Assembly: GCF_001684975.1 (NCBI RefSeq)
Contig: NZ_MAYH01000023.1
Coordinates: 558,001 to 622,000, forward strand
Direction of reading: 5' to 3'
DNA from: Chryseobacterium artocarpi
Lineage (GTDB): Bacteria > Bacteroidota > Bacteroidia > Flavobacteriales > Weeksellaceae
DNA length: 64,000 bases
Shown one piece after another: positions 44,323 to 53,778 of the stretch; position 1 is the first letter of the stretch, and every line of letters starts with the position of its first letter. Both the position numbers and the translations under genes were made by a program. The notes under the pieces were generated by a model that had not been told where the DNA came from, did not search any database, and saw only the letters and a list, made by a program, of their open reading frames with translations.

Positions 44323-45222
44323 CTAGAAATAGACCCGGGCTTCCGGCAACAAAGTTTTTAATTTTTCAATTTTAGATTTTTCTATAGGATTTCCTGTAAG
44401 AATCAAGGTTTTGAGATTTTTCAACTGACTGATTTCTACAGGAATATCTTTTATATTATTGTTAGCAAGGTTGATACTGACTATATTTTTCAATCCTTTT
44501 ATTCCGGATGAAATTTCTGCGATATTATTATCACTTACATTAAGGAATTCAAGCTGCTGAGCTTTGAAAAGGTTTTCAGGAAGCTTTGTAATGGCGTTCT
44601 GTTGTAATTCAAGATATTTTATATTTTTGGGAAATGACAGGTTTCCAATGTCATTGATCTGGTTGTTGGAAAGATTTAAAAATTTCAGATTTTTGATCTT
44701 CTCTAATCGGTCTGCAATGAAACTGATCTGATTACCCTGCAAATTGATTTCTTCTAATGCGGGAATTTCCATTAATGCTTCTGGAAAGGTATTCAGATTG
44801 TTGGCATCAAAAAGGGCTACCTTTAAGTTCTGAAGTTTTGAAAAATTTGGATTAATGCTTGTCAAACTATTCAGATTCATGGAAAAAGAGGTTAGTTTGG
44901 TAAGCTTACTTATTTCATCAGGTATGTATTTGATACTGTTTTCGTTTACATTTAAATACTCAAGTTCTTTTAATTCAAATAACTCACGATCCATTTTCTC
45001 GAGTTTATTTGCCATAATATTTAAGAAGAACAAAGAATCCAGCTTTACAATCTTAGGAGGCAGGTTAAATAATCCTTTTTCTCTGAAACTCATACTGTAA
45101 ACGGCTTTTTTACTATTCAAAGCGTCTTCAATATTTGTAAATGTAGGATATTTAACGGGATCAATCTGCGCGTTAACCTCAGCCAGCGCCACCATGGAAA
45201 TCAGCAGGAAAAGTTTTTTCAT
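44323..45222 (-). CDS. Secreted leucine-rich-repeat protein
   Basis: 299 residues with signal MKKLFLLISMVALAEVNAQ. From about residue 60 on it consists of consecutive 22-23 residue LRRs (for example LEYLNVNENSIKYIPDEISK, LEEINLQGNQISFIADRLEK, LEFLNVSDNNIAEISSGIKG), some nine copies. No sorting tail or enzyme domain is visible. LRR solenoids mediate protein binding; as a small secreted one, it may bind host or cell-surface ligands, but the partner is unknown. Confidence 0.9.
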   Translation of the reverse strand: MKKLFLLISMVALAEVNAQIDPVKYPTFTNIEDALNSKKAVYSMSFREKGLFNLPPKIVKLDSLFFLNIMANKLEKMDRELFELKELEYLNVNENSIKYIPDEISKLTKLTSFSMNLNSLTSINPNFSKLQNLKVALFDANNLNTFPEALMEIPALEEINLQGNQISFIADRLEKIKNLKFLNLSNNQINDIGNLSFPKNIKYLELQQNAITKLPENLFKAQQLEFLNVSDNNIAEISSGIKGLKNIVSINLANNNIKDIPVEISQLKNLKTLILTGNPIEKSKIEKLKTLLPEARVYF

Positions 45223-45316
45223 ATGAAAATGTTTAACGTTTTTAAAAGGTTATATGTAATTGCAACCTCTTAATGAGTATTAGTATTTGCCAATGATGGC
45301 AACTTCATCAATAGAA

Positions 45317-45346
45317 AATGTCTGCCGATAACAAAAGCTACCGACA
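45317..45346 (-). terminator. Terminator of the PhoX-like gene
   Basis: Reverse strand GTCTGTCGGTA and ATCGGCAGAC pair (with a wobble) around a short loop and are followed by ATTTTC; 18 bases after the stop. Confidence 0.72.
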
Positions 45347-45364
45347 GACTGAATTATAAATAGT

Positions 45365-47524
45365 TTATTTCTTTAAAAGTTTTACGGTCTTCTGGAAACC
45401 TCCTTCTGCTTCAATATTTAATATTAAGGCACGAGATCCTTCCAATTGTTGCGTAAAATCAAGATCCAAAGCTTTGTTTGTACCATTGAATTTTTTAGTA
45501 AACACGATTTTTCCGTCCATACTGTAAGCAGTTACTGAAATATCTTTCAATCCTTTTGCAGAATTGATTTTCACAATTCCTGAAGTAGGGTTTGGAGCTA
45601 CAGTTACTGTATTTTCTGCTGCTTTGTTTTCAATAGTTCCAAGAGAACTTTCTGTTCCAAGATTTGATTTAAGAGCAATAACTATCGTTGCTGATTTTCC
45701 TCTGTAATCAATTGTATTTCCTGTAGCATCAACATCTGTAGAAATTGTAGCATCAGGGTGCTGAATAGAGAAGAATCCAAATTTATGATCTGGAGTAAAT
45801 GTCAAACCTGTAGGTTCAGATCCTGCCGGCATAGAAGCAAATAATCTTACTTTAGGGTTTGCCTGTGTGTGATCCGGAGCAATTACCCAGATATAGTTTT
45901 TACCACCATCCTGAAGTACCCAAAGGTTTCCAAGCTCATCAAACGTAAGGTTATCATTTCCATCTCCCCAAGCTTCTGTTTTAGCTCCCTGAGGGGTATT
46001 GAATGAATATACCGTAGAACCTACACCTACGAAAGTTTCTACCTGTGAAGCTGTTGTTCCGTCATCTTTTAAACGGTAAACTCTGTCTAATCCTTTTGCT
46101 GTAAAGTAAATTTTCCCGTCCAATGGGCTTATATCCACATCTTCTACTCCATTGAATTTTGTACCTCCTCTAGAAAAGGCTAGGTTGGCTGTATTATTTT
46201 GATCTGCTTTTTCTTTATTCGGAACTTCAATCCATGTTGCAGTAGTCCCAGCCGGATCACCTGCAGGTGTTAATCCCTGATCCAATTTTAATACATAAAG
46301 GGTTCCTGAAGAAAGATTGTTTGGAGTATCCATTACATATTTGTATACCATATGAGTACCTCCATCTTCACCGTAATATGCTACAGTTCCTGTGCTGTTA
46401 ATCACTACGTTCTCATGGTTCATGATTCCCATCTGCCAAAGTTTACCTTTAGAACCGTCAGGGTTTTTAGAAACAACCTGAGCTGTAGCAGGATCAATTT
46501 CTACAAGCCATCCGTAATCTTTATATCCGTCACCATTTATATCGTTAGAAGTAACAGATTCTTCTGCCGTCACTATAGTTCCCCAAGGAGTAATTCCTCC
46601 TGAACAGTTTCTGATTGTCTGCACCAAGCTAGGATCTGAAAAACTTACTGCTCTTGATTTTGTCAATTGCCAAAGTTTTGAAGACGGGTTATAATTGATC
46701 TCCGCCATCGTAACTCCGCCAGGATTGGTTTCGTGGTTTACAGAAAGATATCCGTTTGTGCTGCTTCCTGCTTTTCCTACGTATCCTGTGAAATCGTTTT
46801 GCCCTCCTACTAAGCCTCCTCCTTCTGTATAATTATCTCCTTCTTTTAAGATAAGCTGATATTTATGTTCCGCAGGGATGATCAGTTTATTTGTTTGTGC
46901 AGTAGGAACAATTGAAGTAAAGCAGCTGATATGAGTTCCGTTACAGTTTACGATTGGTGGCGTTACATTGGAAGGTGTCTTCAGATACGCATCAATTCTA
47001 AGGTCTGAACTGGTTAAACTTCTGTTATGTAATTCGATAGAAATTCGGTTCGTTCCGTTTACGAATTTTGATTTTGGAATAGAGAAAGTATTGTATACAT
47101 TTTCTGCCGCACCATCAACAATAGTACTTGAGAATGTGTTAAAAGTAATGTTACCCGCAGGCATATTATCTCTTACCACTTCTTCCCCGTTTAGATATAC
47201 TACGATACCATCATCTCTCATTACTCCAAGTTCCATATTATCAGAAAGAGTGGCAAGGTCTACGTTGATGTCTTTAGCGAAATAAGCAGCATAAAGCCCT
47301 GAATTAATAGTAGTAGTTACAGGATCTCCGTATCCTAATGGTCCGTTTCCAACCGCCCAGGTTGAAATATCGTAGGTTTTTGTTTTCCAGGCATCCGGTT
47401 CTGCCTGATTGTTGTCTTTGTAGCTCCAAGATGCACCTTTATCAAATAAGATAGTTTGCTGCGCCTTGATACCAGAAGTTGCAAGCAGAGCCAAAGCTCC
47501 AATTGTTAGTAGTTTTTTCTTCAT
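45365..47524 (-). CDS. PhoX-like phosphatase with type IX secretion tail
   Basis: 719 residues. Signal peptide MKKKLLTIGALALLATSGIKAQ; residues about 25-185 form a jelly-roll-like carbohydrate-binding region (LGVMRDDGIVVYLNGEEVVRD); then a PhoX-type propeller (YLSVNHETNPGG, DINGDGYKDYGWLVEID, IYFTAKGLDRVYRL) and a type IX sorting domain at the end (VAPNPTSGIVKI, final VKLLKK). PhoX enzymes are calcium-dependent alkaline phosphatases; the substrate here is not certain. It is exported to the cell surface. A TAGATTTG box at 47550-47557 on the reverse strand is a likely promoter element. Confidence 0.86.
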   Translation of the reverse strand: MKKKLLTIGALALLATSGIKAQQTILFDKGASWSYKDNNQAEPDAWKTKTYDISTWAVGNGPLGYGDPVTTTINSGLYAAYFAKDINVDLATLSDNMELGVMRDDGIVVYLNGEEVVRDNMPAGNITFNTFSSTIVDGAAENVYNTFSIPKSKFVNGTNRISIELHNRSLTSSDLRIDAYLKTPSNVTPPIVNCNGTHISCFTSIVPTAQTNKLIIPAEHKYQLILKEGDNYTEGGGLVGGQNDFTGYVGKAGSSTNGYLSVNHETNPGGVTMAEINYNPSSKLWQLTKSRAVSFSDPSLVQTIRNCSGGITPWGTIVTAEESVTSNDINGDGYKDYGWLVEIDPATAQVVSKNPDGSKGKLWQMGIMNHENVVINSTGTVAYYGEDGGTHMVYKYVMDTPNNLSSGTLYVLKLDQGLTPAGDPAGTTATWIEVPNKEKADQNNTANLAFSRGGTKFNGVEDVDISPLDGKIYFTAKGLDRVYRLKDDGTTASQVETFVGVGSTVYSFNTPQGAKTEAWGDGNDNLTFDELGNLWVLQDGGKNYIWVIAPDHTQANPKVRLFASMPAGSEPTGLTFTPDHKFGFFSIQHPDATISTDVDATGNTIDYRGKSATIVIALKSNLGTESSLGTIENKAAENTVTVAPNPTSGIVKINSAKGLKDISVTAYSMDGKIVFTKKFNGTNKALDLDFTQQLEGSRALILNIEAEGGFQKTVKLLKK

Positions 47525-48016
47525 TTTAATTTTGATTTATTAGACTTTGCAAATCTATTTTTTTAAGGCTTTTCGTCTGTTAATAGGATTTTAATTATAA
47601 TTATGGAAATATTAATTAATTTAAAACCGAATGTTAAGGGGATTAACTTTATGTTAAATGATTGAGAGTTCGGGATACGAGTTGCGGGATGCGATATTTT
47701 GAGGAAGAGAAAGTGTAATTATTTTATATTTCTCTTTGTACTCATCTTTATTATATCTGATGATGATTCAAAACCAATCACACCCACTAAGGCAAAAGAA
47801 ATTTCATTCGTAAATTAGTGGCTATTACATAATCTCTGAGTGTATCCTTAATACAACTTCAGGCTCAATTCTACAAGTAATGTAAATTTGATCTACGTTA
47901 CTTGCAGAATTGAGCCTGTTTTTATTGAAACTATATATGGTTCCTACTGAATTTCTCGCACACAAAAAACCGCAGTAACTCAGAACCCTGAATCTCGTAC
48001 CTCGTATCCTGATCCT
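47525..48016. repeat. Repeat-filled intergenic region with long hairpin
   Basis: GGGATACGAGTTGCGGGATG at about 47672 and, inverted, CTCGTACCTCGTATCCTG at about 47994-48011 form the ends of a segment of some 340 bases. Inside, AGGCTCAATTCTACAAGTAA plus TGTA at 47861-47884 pairs with TACGTTACTTGCAGAATTGA plus GCCT at 47893-47916 over 24 bases with two mismatches. No gene. The structure resembles a non-autonomous mobile repeat; a terminator role for the hairpin is possible but no T run follows on the reverse strand. Confidence 0.68.
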
Positions 48017-49846
48017 TTACTTCCCTTTACTCACATCTGTAAGAGCATTCAAAAAGGCGATAATCTGATTCATTTCAGTCTGTGTAAGGTTTAATTTATC
48101 AGGGGCAAGCGTTTGGTTTTTCATTTTTAATCCTAAGCCTTCTCCTCCACCTTCATTGTAGAAATCAAGAACCTCTTCTAGTGTATTAAAAGCTCCGTTA
48201 TGGAAATAAGGTTTTGTAAGCGCTATATTCCTAACCGTCACCGTTTTAAATGAGTAATCGTAGATCCATGATTTTTCTTTTTTCACTGGGCTGTTTCCTC
48301 TTCCAAGATCCTGATCAAGTTCTACTGGAAGCTGTCTGATTGGCTTTGTTGTCACTCCCAACACTTCAGATTCATTTTCATTAAAAAAAGGAGGTACCAG
48401 ACCTGAAAAATGAGGTGCAAAATGGCAGGTTGCACAATTCGCTTTTCCCATAAACAGATTGAACCCTTTTTTCACCTCATCGGAAACATTCTTTTCATTT
48501 CTCATGAAACGGTCAAAATCACTCTCAAAAGAATATAATGAAGCTACATATGAACTTAAAGCTTTTGAAAAATTCTCTTTACTGATTTTTCCGTCTTTAA
48601 AGGCAGTACGGAATGCTTTTTTATATTCAGGTTTTGTTTTCAATTTCTGAATAATGCTTTCGTAGCTTGTATTAAACTCTTCTTCATTATAAATAACATG
48701 TTCAGCCTGCTGTTCAAGGTAAAAAGCGCGGAGATCATAGAAAAATCTTTTGGCAAAAACAGCATTATACAAAGATGGAGAGTTTCTCAAAACAGTTTTT
48801 CCCTCCACATTACTCTGTGATTTCGCTTTAAGGTCGGTAAAAGCATTCTCAGGCAGATGGCAGGTAGCACAACTCATTTTTCCGTTACCACTTAAATTCT
48901 GATCATAAAAAATTGATTTCCCAAGGTTACGAAGATCTGGGTTATCCTCTGAAGATTTCAGTAAAGTATAGAAATACGGATCCAGAAAATCGCTGCTGAA
49001 AAAATCTTTGTTATTCACATTCCAACCTGAAAATTCTTTCAGATCATCAGGTCTTCCATCCCATTTCCCCAATTCTTCATATAAAGGCTGAATGTATTTT
49101 TTATAAAATTCAATTCGGTCGAAAGATTCAAAATCTTTGTTCTTTGAAAGATAATCAATAGATTCCGTTAAGATCTGATTTGCTTTTTGGGTATTATAAT
49201 TTTTAAAATAGGAATCATCATTAATGTACTTTCTCATCCCTGAAAGAGCATGACTGGCTTCTTCTGAGATGTTAAGAGAACCCGGAGTATCAAAACCTGT
49301 TACTCCAAGACTGTATATTCTGATCAGCTCTATTCGCAGTGGTAATGTTTTATTATTTCCTTTGCTTAATCCGTTTTTTATCGCACTTAAATAAAACCCT
49401 GAATAGCTGTTATATAAAAAGTCTGTAATGGTTTTTATCTTTTCTTTTTCATCGGCAGCTTCTTCTGAGAAGATCAATTCATCCAATACCTGTAATCCTT
49501 CCGGGGGAAGTGTGTAAGCCGAGGTTCCTGCCGCTTCAATATGAAATAAAGGAGCCGCGTTAAGATGAGTTTTAGTAAATTCAGGATAATGATAGGCTAT
49601 ATAAAACTCTATTTCTTTAAAGGATTTTCTGGTATTGCTGAGTGATTTTTGTAATTCTTCAAGAGAGATACGGTCTTCGGAAAACTGATGTACATCTGAT
49701 TTTAATTGTTCAAGCTTTGTTTTAAAGTCAGATAAACCTTTATTAATAAATGTATTCTCACTTTCTTTTCCTTTATAAACAGGATTAAAAGACATTACTG
49801 CAAATCCTATAAGAAGGGCAACAATAAGCAGTGGATAAGATCTCAT
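48017..49846 (-). CDS. Di-haem cytochrome c peroxidase-like protein
   Basis: 609 residues. N-terminal membrane anchor/signal (YPLLIVALLIGFAVMSF), about 250 residues of helix-rich sequence unlike classical CcpA, then the peroxidase part with two c-haem sites, CATCHLPENAF at about 325 and CATCHFAPHFSG at about 471, and a C-terminal helix VEVLDFYNEGG-like region (TLEEVLDFYNEGGGEG). The family reduces H2O2 or oxidises partner proteins in the periplasm. The long N-terminal part resembles imelysin-like helical bundles; that is only an impression. A TAGTTTTG box on the reverse strand at 49860-49867 sits 13 bases before the ATG. Confidence 0.9.
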   Translation of the reverse strand: MRSYPLLIVALLIGFAVMSFNPVYKGKESENTFINKGLSDFKTKLEQLKSDVHQFSEDRISLEELQKSLSNTRKSFKEIEFYIAYHYPEFTKTHLNAAPLFHIEAAGTSAYTLPPEGLQVLDELIFSEEAADEKEKIKTITDFLYNSYSGFYLSAIKNGLSKGNNKTLPLRIELIRIYSLGVTGFDTPGSLNISEEASHALSGMRKYINDDSYFKNYNTQKANQILTESIDYLSKNKDFESFDRIEFYKKYIQPLYEELGKWDGRPDDLKEFSGWNVNNKDFFSSDFLDPYFYTLLKSSEDNPDLRNLGKSIFYDQNLSGNGKMSCATCHLPENAFTDLKAKSQSNVEGKTVLRNSPSLYNAVFAKRFFYDLRAFYLEQQAEHVIYNEEEFNTSYESIIQKLKTKPEYKKAFRTAFKDGKISKENFSKALSSYVASLYSFESDFDRFMRNEKNVSDEVKKGFNLFMGKANCATCHFAPHFSGLVPPFFNENESEVLGVTTKPIRQLPVELDQDLGRGNSPVKKEKSWIYDYSFKTVTVRNIALTKPYFHNGAFNTLEEVLDFYNEGGGEGLGLKMKNQTLAPDKLNLTQTEMNQIIAFLNALTDVSKGK

Positions 49847-50288
49847 GAATTTTTAGCGGCAAAACTATTAATCAAATATTATCCTAATTTTAATAGCAGA
49901 TTAAATAATGTTTATATTTCCTGTACAATAATTTTTCACTAATTTTAAACCCCGAAATCAAATTCATTATTCTTAGAAGAACGGTTTATTCTGAAATACC
50001 AGTAAAATAATGGGGAAAGGTTATTGGGAGAGGATTATTTTAATTAAATTCAACACATCAAACTAAAATAGTATTATGAAAATAAAGTTATTATTTGCTG
50101 TTAAGGCAGGTTTTCTTCCTTTTATTGAATTTATTCAACAGAAAAATAGAAGTCAGGAATAATTTTGGAATTTAATCAATAGTCATTTCCAAGAAATCAC
50201 ATCGCCAATAAAAAATCATTAAATCAGCTTTGGTTTCTCCTTATAGAGAGATAATTTTCATTAATTAAAAACAATAAAAATATAAATT
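49847..50288. other. Gene-free region before the phosphorylase gene
   Basis: AT-rich, with the peroxidase promoter box at 49860-49867. A 28-codon frame at 50076-50162 (MKIKLLFAVKAGFLPFIEFI...) has a signal-like start but no recognisable domain and may be chance. No repeat or strong hairpin was seen. Confidence 0.4.
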
Positions 50289-51143
50289 ATGCTAAACAAA
50301 CTTGCTGCTTCAGAACTTGTTCTGAATGAAGACGGAAGTGTATATCACTTGAATCTTTTACCTGAAGATATTGCTGACAAAATCATCCTTGTGGGTGACC
50401 CGGACAGAGTGGCAAAGGTTTCAAAATATTTTGATACTGTAGAAATTAAAAAGAATAAAAGAGAGTTTTACACTCACACAGGAACTCTTCGTGGAGAAAG
50501 AATTACAGTAATGTCAACAGGTATCGGAACAGAGAACATTGATATCGTAATGAACGAGCTGGATGCTTTGGTAAACATTGATCTTCAAAACAAAGAGTTT
50601 AAAACGGAACACAAAGCCCTTGAATTATTCCGTATGGGAACTTGTGGCAGTGTAAATCCGGACGTACAGGTTGACAATATGCTTGTCACTCAAAACGTAG
50701 TAGGATTAGACGGTTTAATGCATTTCTATCAGGATTATAACTTCGAGAATGATTTCTCAAGAAGTTTTATGGAAAAATTCCCTTACGAAAAAATCAAACC
50801 AATGCTTTATTTCGCAGACTGGGCTGAAGAAATGGGTGAATATTATAAGGATGCAAAATACCACGGAAATACAGCTACTTTCCCAGGATTCTATGCTCCA
50901 CAGGGAAGACAGCTTCGTCTAAAGGCTGTGGATGATAAATTCCTGGAAACATTGAACGATCTTGGAGTAACCAACTTCGAAATGGAAACGTCTGCAATCT
51001 ATGCTCTTTCAAAATTATTAGGTCACAAAGCGATTACTGTAAATAATGTAATTGCTAACAGAAGACGTGGAGAATTCTCTGCAGACCACCATAATTCTGA
51101 GAAAAAACTTATTGAATGGGTACTTGACAGAATCATCAAGTAA
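50289..51143 (+). CDS. udp: Nucleoside phosphorylase (uridine phosphorylase type)
   Basis: 284 residues. PNP/UDP family features: the phosphate-binding DKIILVGDPDRVAKVS near the N terminus, VMSTGIGTENIDIVM, FRMGTCGSVNPDV, and the ribose-binding FEMETSAIYALSKLLGH. Hydrolyses the nucleoside bond with phosphate to give a base and ribose-1-phosphate, for salvage. Specificity for uridine over purines is likely from the overall pattern but not proven. Confidence 0.9.
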   Translation: MLNKLAASELVLNEDGSVYHLNLLPEDIADKIILVGDPDRVAKVSKYFDTVEIKKNKREFYTHTGTLRGERITVMSTGIGTENIDIVMNELDALVNIDLQNKEFKTEHKALELFRMGTCGSVNPDVQVDNMLVTQNVVGLDGLMHFYQDYNFENDFSRSFMEKFPYEKIKPMLYFADWAEEMGEYYKDAKYHGNTATFPGFYAPQGRQLRLKAVDDKFLETLNDLGVTNFEMETSAIYALSKLLGHKAITVNNVIANRRRGEFSADHHNSEKKLIEWVLDRIIK

Positions 51144-51165
51144 TTACAGAAAACAGTATACAATA

Positions 51166-51200
51166 AAAGCTATTCTCTTAGATGAGGATAGCTTTTTTAT
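51166..51200 (+). terminator. Terminator of udp
   Basis: AAGCTATTCTC and GAGGATAGCTT pair with one wobble and are followed by six T bases. Confidence 0.88.
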
Positions 51201-51300
51201 TTGGCTAAAGCCAATGGGTTTTTATTTTTCTTTTGAGCGGGCTAAAGCCCACTCCTAGTGAATATTGTCTCACGTGGATTTTGCGGATACCGCAGATTCT
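51200..51300. repeat. GGCTAAAGCC palindromes plus a single CAGATT-type arm
   Basis: TTGGCTAAAGCCAATGGGTT at 51200-51220 and AGCGGGCTAAAGCCCACTCC at about 51236-51255 repeat the pair seen at 37125-37180. Directly after, CTCACGTGGATTTTGCGGAT with ACCGCAGATT (51268-51299) is one arm of the inverted repeat at 29455-29613. Confidence 0.72.
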
Positions 51301-51340
51301 TTTTTTGTCATTGATGATATAGAATCTTCATTCATGCAAT

Positions 51341-52111
51341 TTATAAAACCTCATGAAACTTCCGTGGATCAGGATGCTGAAAAACATACTCCAGTTCTTC
51401 GATAAGCTTTGAAGATAGAATTGTCTTTCCTTTCATTTCCGATATTTCTACTGAATCTTCTATATTTTTCTGGGCATTAATCACCTGAGATTTTATAGGA
51501 TGAATCGGGGCTGTTACGTTATACAATTTTGACAAGCTTTCCTGGTCAATCATTTTTGAGATAATACCAACGATATCTTCATAATGGATATGATTTACAA
51601 CATGATCAGGATTGCTTATTTTATAGTTCTTCAGGAGTCTGTTATCCCCCATCAGTCCGCCTAATCTTAAAATATTAATCTGTGGATATTTATTCCTCAT
51701 CATTCTTTCTCCTGAAACTTGTTCTACCGAAACATCTTCCTCTGTAAAGCTCTTTGAAAGATCCGGATAGACGCCCGTAGAACTCATTAAAAACATTTGT
51801 CCTTTAAAATCACCAACGAATCCTGATAAGTTTTGAATCCTGTTGTATAAAGAACTTACACAACAGCTTTTCCCAGAGATCGGAATAGTAATAATCAACA
51901 CATCAAGTTCTTCCAAAGCATCCCATCTTGAAATTGGCTCAGGAAGCTGATAATCTGGGAAACTTGCAACTATTGCCCTCAATCCTTTTATATTAAGTTG
52001 ATCAACTTTTTCCTGAGTAGTTGTAGTAGCATATATTGAGCATTTACCGGACATAGAGTTCGCAATCCTCTCTCCTAACCATCCGTATCCTATGATCCCT
52101 ATTTTTTTCAT
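51341..52111 (-). CDS. NAD(P)-binding epimerase-like protein (YeeZ type)
   Basis: 256 residues with the Rossmann start KKIGIIGYGWLGERIANSM. The mid-region MFLMSSTGVYPDLSKSF contains the Ser-Thr-Gly-x-Tyr active-site segment of extended SDR enzymes, and VNHIHYEDIVGII is the typical late block. Substrate unknown. The start overlaps the MarR gene stop by four bases, so it is cotranscribed with it. Confidence 0.8.
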   Translation of the reverse strand: MKKIGIIGYGWLGERIANSMSGKCSIYATTTTQEKVDQLNIKGLRAIVASFPDYQLPEPISRWDALEELDVLIITIPISGKSCCVSSLYNRIQNLSGFVGDFKGQMFLMSSTGVYPDLSKSFTEEDVSVEQVSGERMMRNKYPQINILRLGGLMGDNRLLKNYKISNPDHVVNHIHYEDIVGIISKMIDQESLSKLYNVTAPIHPIKSQVINAQKNIEDSVEISEMKGKTILSSKLIEELEYVFQHPDPRKFHEVL

Positions 52112-52536
52112 ATTGCTGATTGATTTTGCGCTAATAATATTTCATCCAAAGCATTCATTAATTCCTTTTTCTTTTCTTCATTGAGATGAAAACAACTTTG
52201 TACTGCTTCTGGAATATGTTTTGCCTGTTCTTTCAGCATTTTACCATCCTCTGTCAAATTGATGAGTACTACTCTTTCATCATCCATACTTCGGGTTCTG
52301 CTAAGTAGTCTATTTTTTTCCATTCTTTTCAGCAAAGGTGTTAATGTTCCGTTATCCAGATGAAGGTATTCACCAATTTTACTTATATTCATTTCTCCGT
52401 TTTCCCATAATACCAGCATAACCAGGTATTGAGGATAGGTAAGAGAAATTTCATCCAGATAAGGTTTGTATAATCCTGTAATATACCTTGAAACAGCATA
52501 GGTTTTAAAGCATAAATGTTCTGAGAAGGCTATCAT
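52108..52536 (-). CDS. MarR-family regulator, OhrR-like
   Basis: 142 residues. Winged-helix region MNISKIGEYLHLDNGTLTPLLKRMEKNRLLSRTRSMDDERVVLINLTEDG is typical. The N terminus ...EHLCFKTYAVSRYITGLYKPYLDEISLTYPQYLVMLVLWE matches OhrR, with Cys9 at the position of its peroxide-sensing Cys and the nearby Tyr residues that support it. So an organic-peroxide-sensing repressor is likely. An Ohr peroxidase gene is not adjacent; the epimerase is. Confidence 0.87.
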   Translation of the reverse strand: MIAFSEHLCFKTYAVSRYITGLYKPYLDEISLTYPQYLVMLVLWENGEMNISKIGEYLHLDNGTLTPLLKRMEKNRLLSRTRSMDDERVVLINLTEDGKMLKEQAKHIPEAVQSCFHLNEEKKKELMNALDEILLAQNQSAI

Positions 52537-52553
52537 AATTTATTTTAAAAGAA

Positions 52554-52582
52554 CAAAAATACTTAAATTATTTTGCACACAA
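52554..52582 (-). promoter_or_regulatory. Promoter of the MarR-epimerase pair
   Basis: Reverse strand: TTG at 52582-52580, 18 bases, TATTTTTG at 52561-52554, 17 bases ahead of the MarR start. Confidence 0.68.
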
Positions 52583-52753
52583 TATATTTGCTTCAAATAT
52601 TAATTAATAATTCCTCACTATCATCACTTCAAAAAATACTACACTTAAGGGTGTTTTTTCTATTATTATCCTATTTTTTTAATCAATCACGTATATTAAT
52701 TTCACTTTTTGATTAATTTAGTCAAAACGAATTCTTAAAAACTAACCTCGAAT

Positions 52754-53002
52754 ATGAAAACCACTAAACTATCAGAACTATCCTATGATGAGTTGCTAAA
52801 AGAAGAAAAGAAACGAAAAGCTATATTTATTTTCTATAGCATTTTATGGGGAATTATGATATTGGCTTCTCTTTATACCACTATAAAAAAGGGAACAACT
52901 GCCATCACCTTTTTACCGGTCTCATTCTTACCTATCTTTCTTTTTTTCTGGAAAAGTCAAAAAGATGTGTGTAACGAAATTAAGTCTCGTAAGTCTAACT
53001 AA
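52754..53002 (+). CDS. Small two-helix membrane protein of unknown function
   Basis: 82 residues: a charged N terminus (SYDELLKEEKKRK), two hydrophobic helices (IFIFYSILWGIMILASLY and ITFLPVSFLPIFLFFW) and a basic C terminus. No family recognised. It overlaps the following DUF3667 gene by 38 bases, suggesting the two are cotranscribed. Confidence 0.65.
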   Translation: MKTTKLSELSYDELLKEEKKRKAIFIFYSILWGIMILASLYTTIKKGTTAITFLPVSFLPIFLFFWKSQKDVCNEIKSRKSN

Positions 53003-53765
53003 GAAATCTTCAAAAGTGAACCATACATGTTTAAACTGTAACCAGCCTGTCACTACTAATTATTGTGGCAGCTGCGGACAAAAATCCAGCACTCACAGAT
53101 ATTCTTTAAGACATTTCATAGAACATGATCTTATCCACGGGGTATGGCATGTAGATAGAGGAATTTTGTACACGATAAAAGAGTTATTCACAAGACCAGG
53201 AAACAGTGTCAGGGAATATATCCTTGGAAAAAGAGCCAATTATTTCAACGTCATCACGCTTTTACTATTAACAGCTACCATTTCATCGATACTTTCACAT
53301 TATTCAAATCTGGAATATAGTGTTTTAGTATCTGATACGATTAAGGATAAAATGGTTTCCATACAGGAATTAATGACTTCTTATCTGAAAATTTTTCTAT
53401 TGCTTATGATCCCTTTCAACGCTATTTTCAGTTATATTTGGTTTCGAAAAGCTGGCTTTAATTATTCTGAACATCTTGTTCTCAATGCCTATAAAACAGC
53501 CGCTGAAATGGTAGCTACAGTAGTTTTAACACTAGTTACTTTATTCTTTGATAAATCTGCAGCCCTTGTCAGTTCGTATCTTATGGTATTCTTTATATTC
53601 AGTCTTATCTATGGAATATGGTTTTATTCTCAGTTTTTCTCCCCATCAGGATATTCTAAAGCAGGTCTGGTTTTCAGAAGTCTTATGATTCCTTTTTCCT
53701 TTATGATCTTCCAATCTTGTGTCGGCTATATCTGGGGGCTTATTTCCTCTATTTTAAATACATAA
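52965..53765 (+). CDS. DUF3667-type membrane protein with zinc ribbon
   Basis: 266 residues. A four-Cys zinc ribbon (CLNCNQPVTTNYCGSCGQKS) is followed by RYSLRHFIEHDLIHGVWHVDRGILYTIKELFTRPG and then five or so hydrophobic segments, the DUF3667 layout. The function of the family is unknown. The only ATG before the ribbon is at 52965 and overlaps the upstream gene; a later TTG or GTG could be the true start. Ends at a bidirectional terminator. Confidence 0.82.
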   Translation: MCVTKLSLVSLTKKSSKVNHTCLNCNQPVTTNYCGSCGQKSSTHRYSLRHFIEHDLIHGVWHVDRGILYTIKELFTRPGNSVREYILGKRANYFNVITLLLLTATISSILSHYSNLEYSVLVSDTIKDKMVSIQELMTSYLKIFLLLMIPFNAIFSYIWFRKAGFNYSEHLVLNAYKTAAEMVATVVLTLVTLFFDKSAALVSSYLMVFFIFSLIYGIWFYSQFFSPSGYSKAGLVFRSLMIPFSFMIFQSCVGYIWGLISSILNT

Positions 53766-53778
53766 ACTTATTTAATAA

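Noticed and set aside
50076..50162. 28-codon frame with a signal-like N terminus before udp
   Set aside because: Too short and without promoter, terminator or domain evidence; reported only in the gap description.
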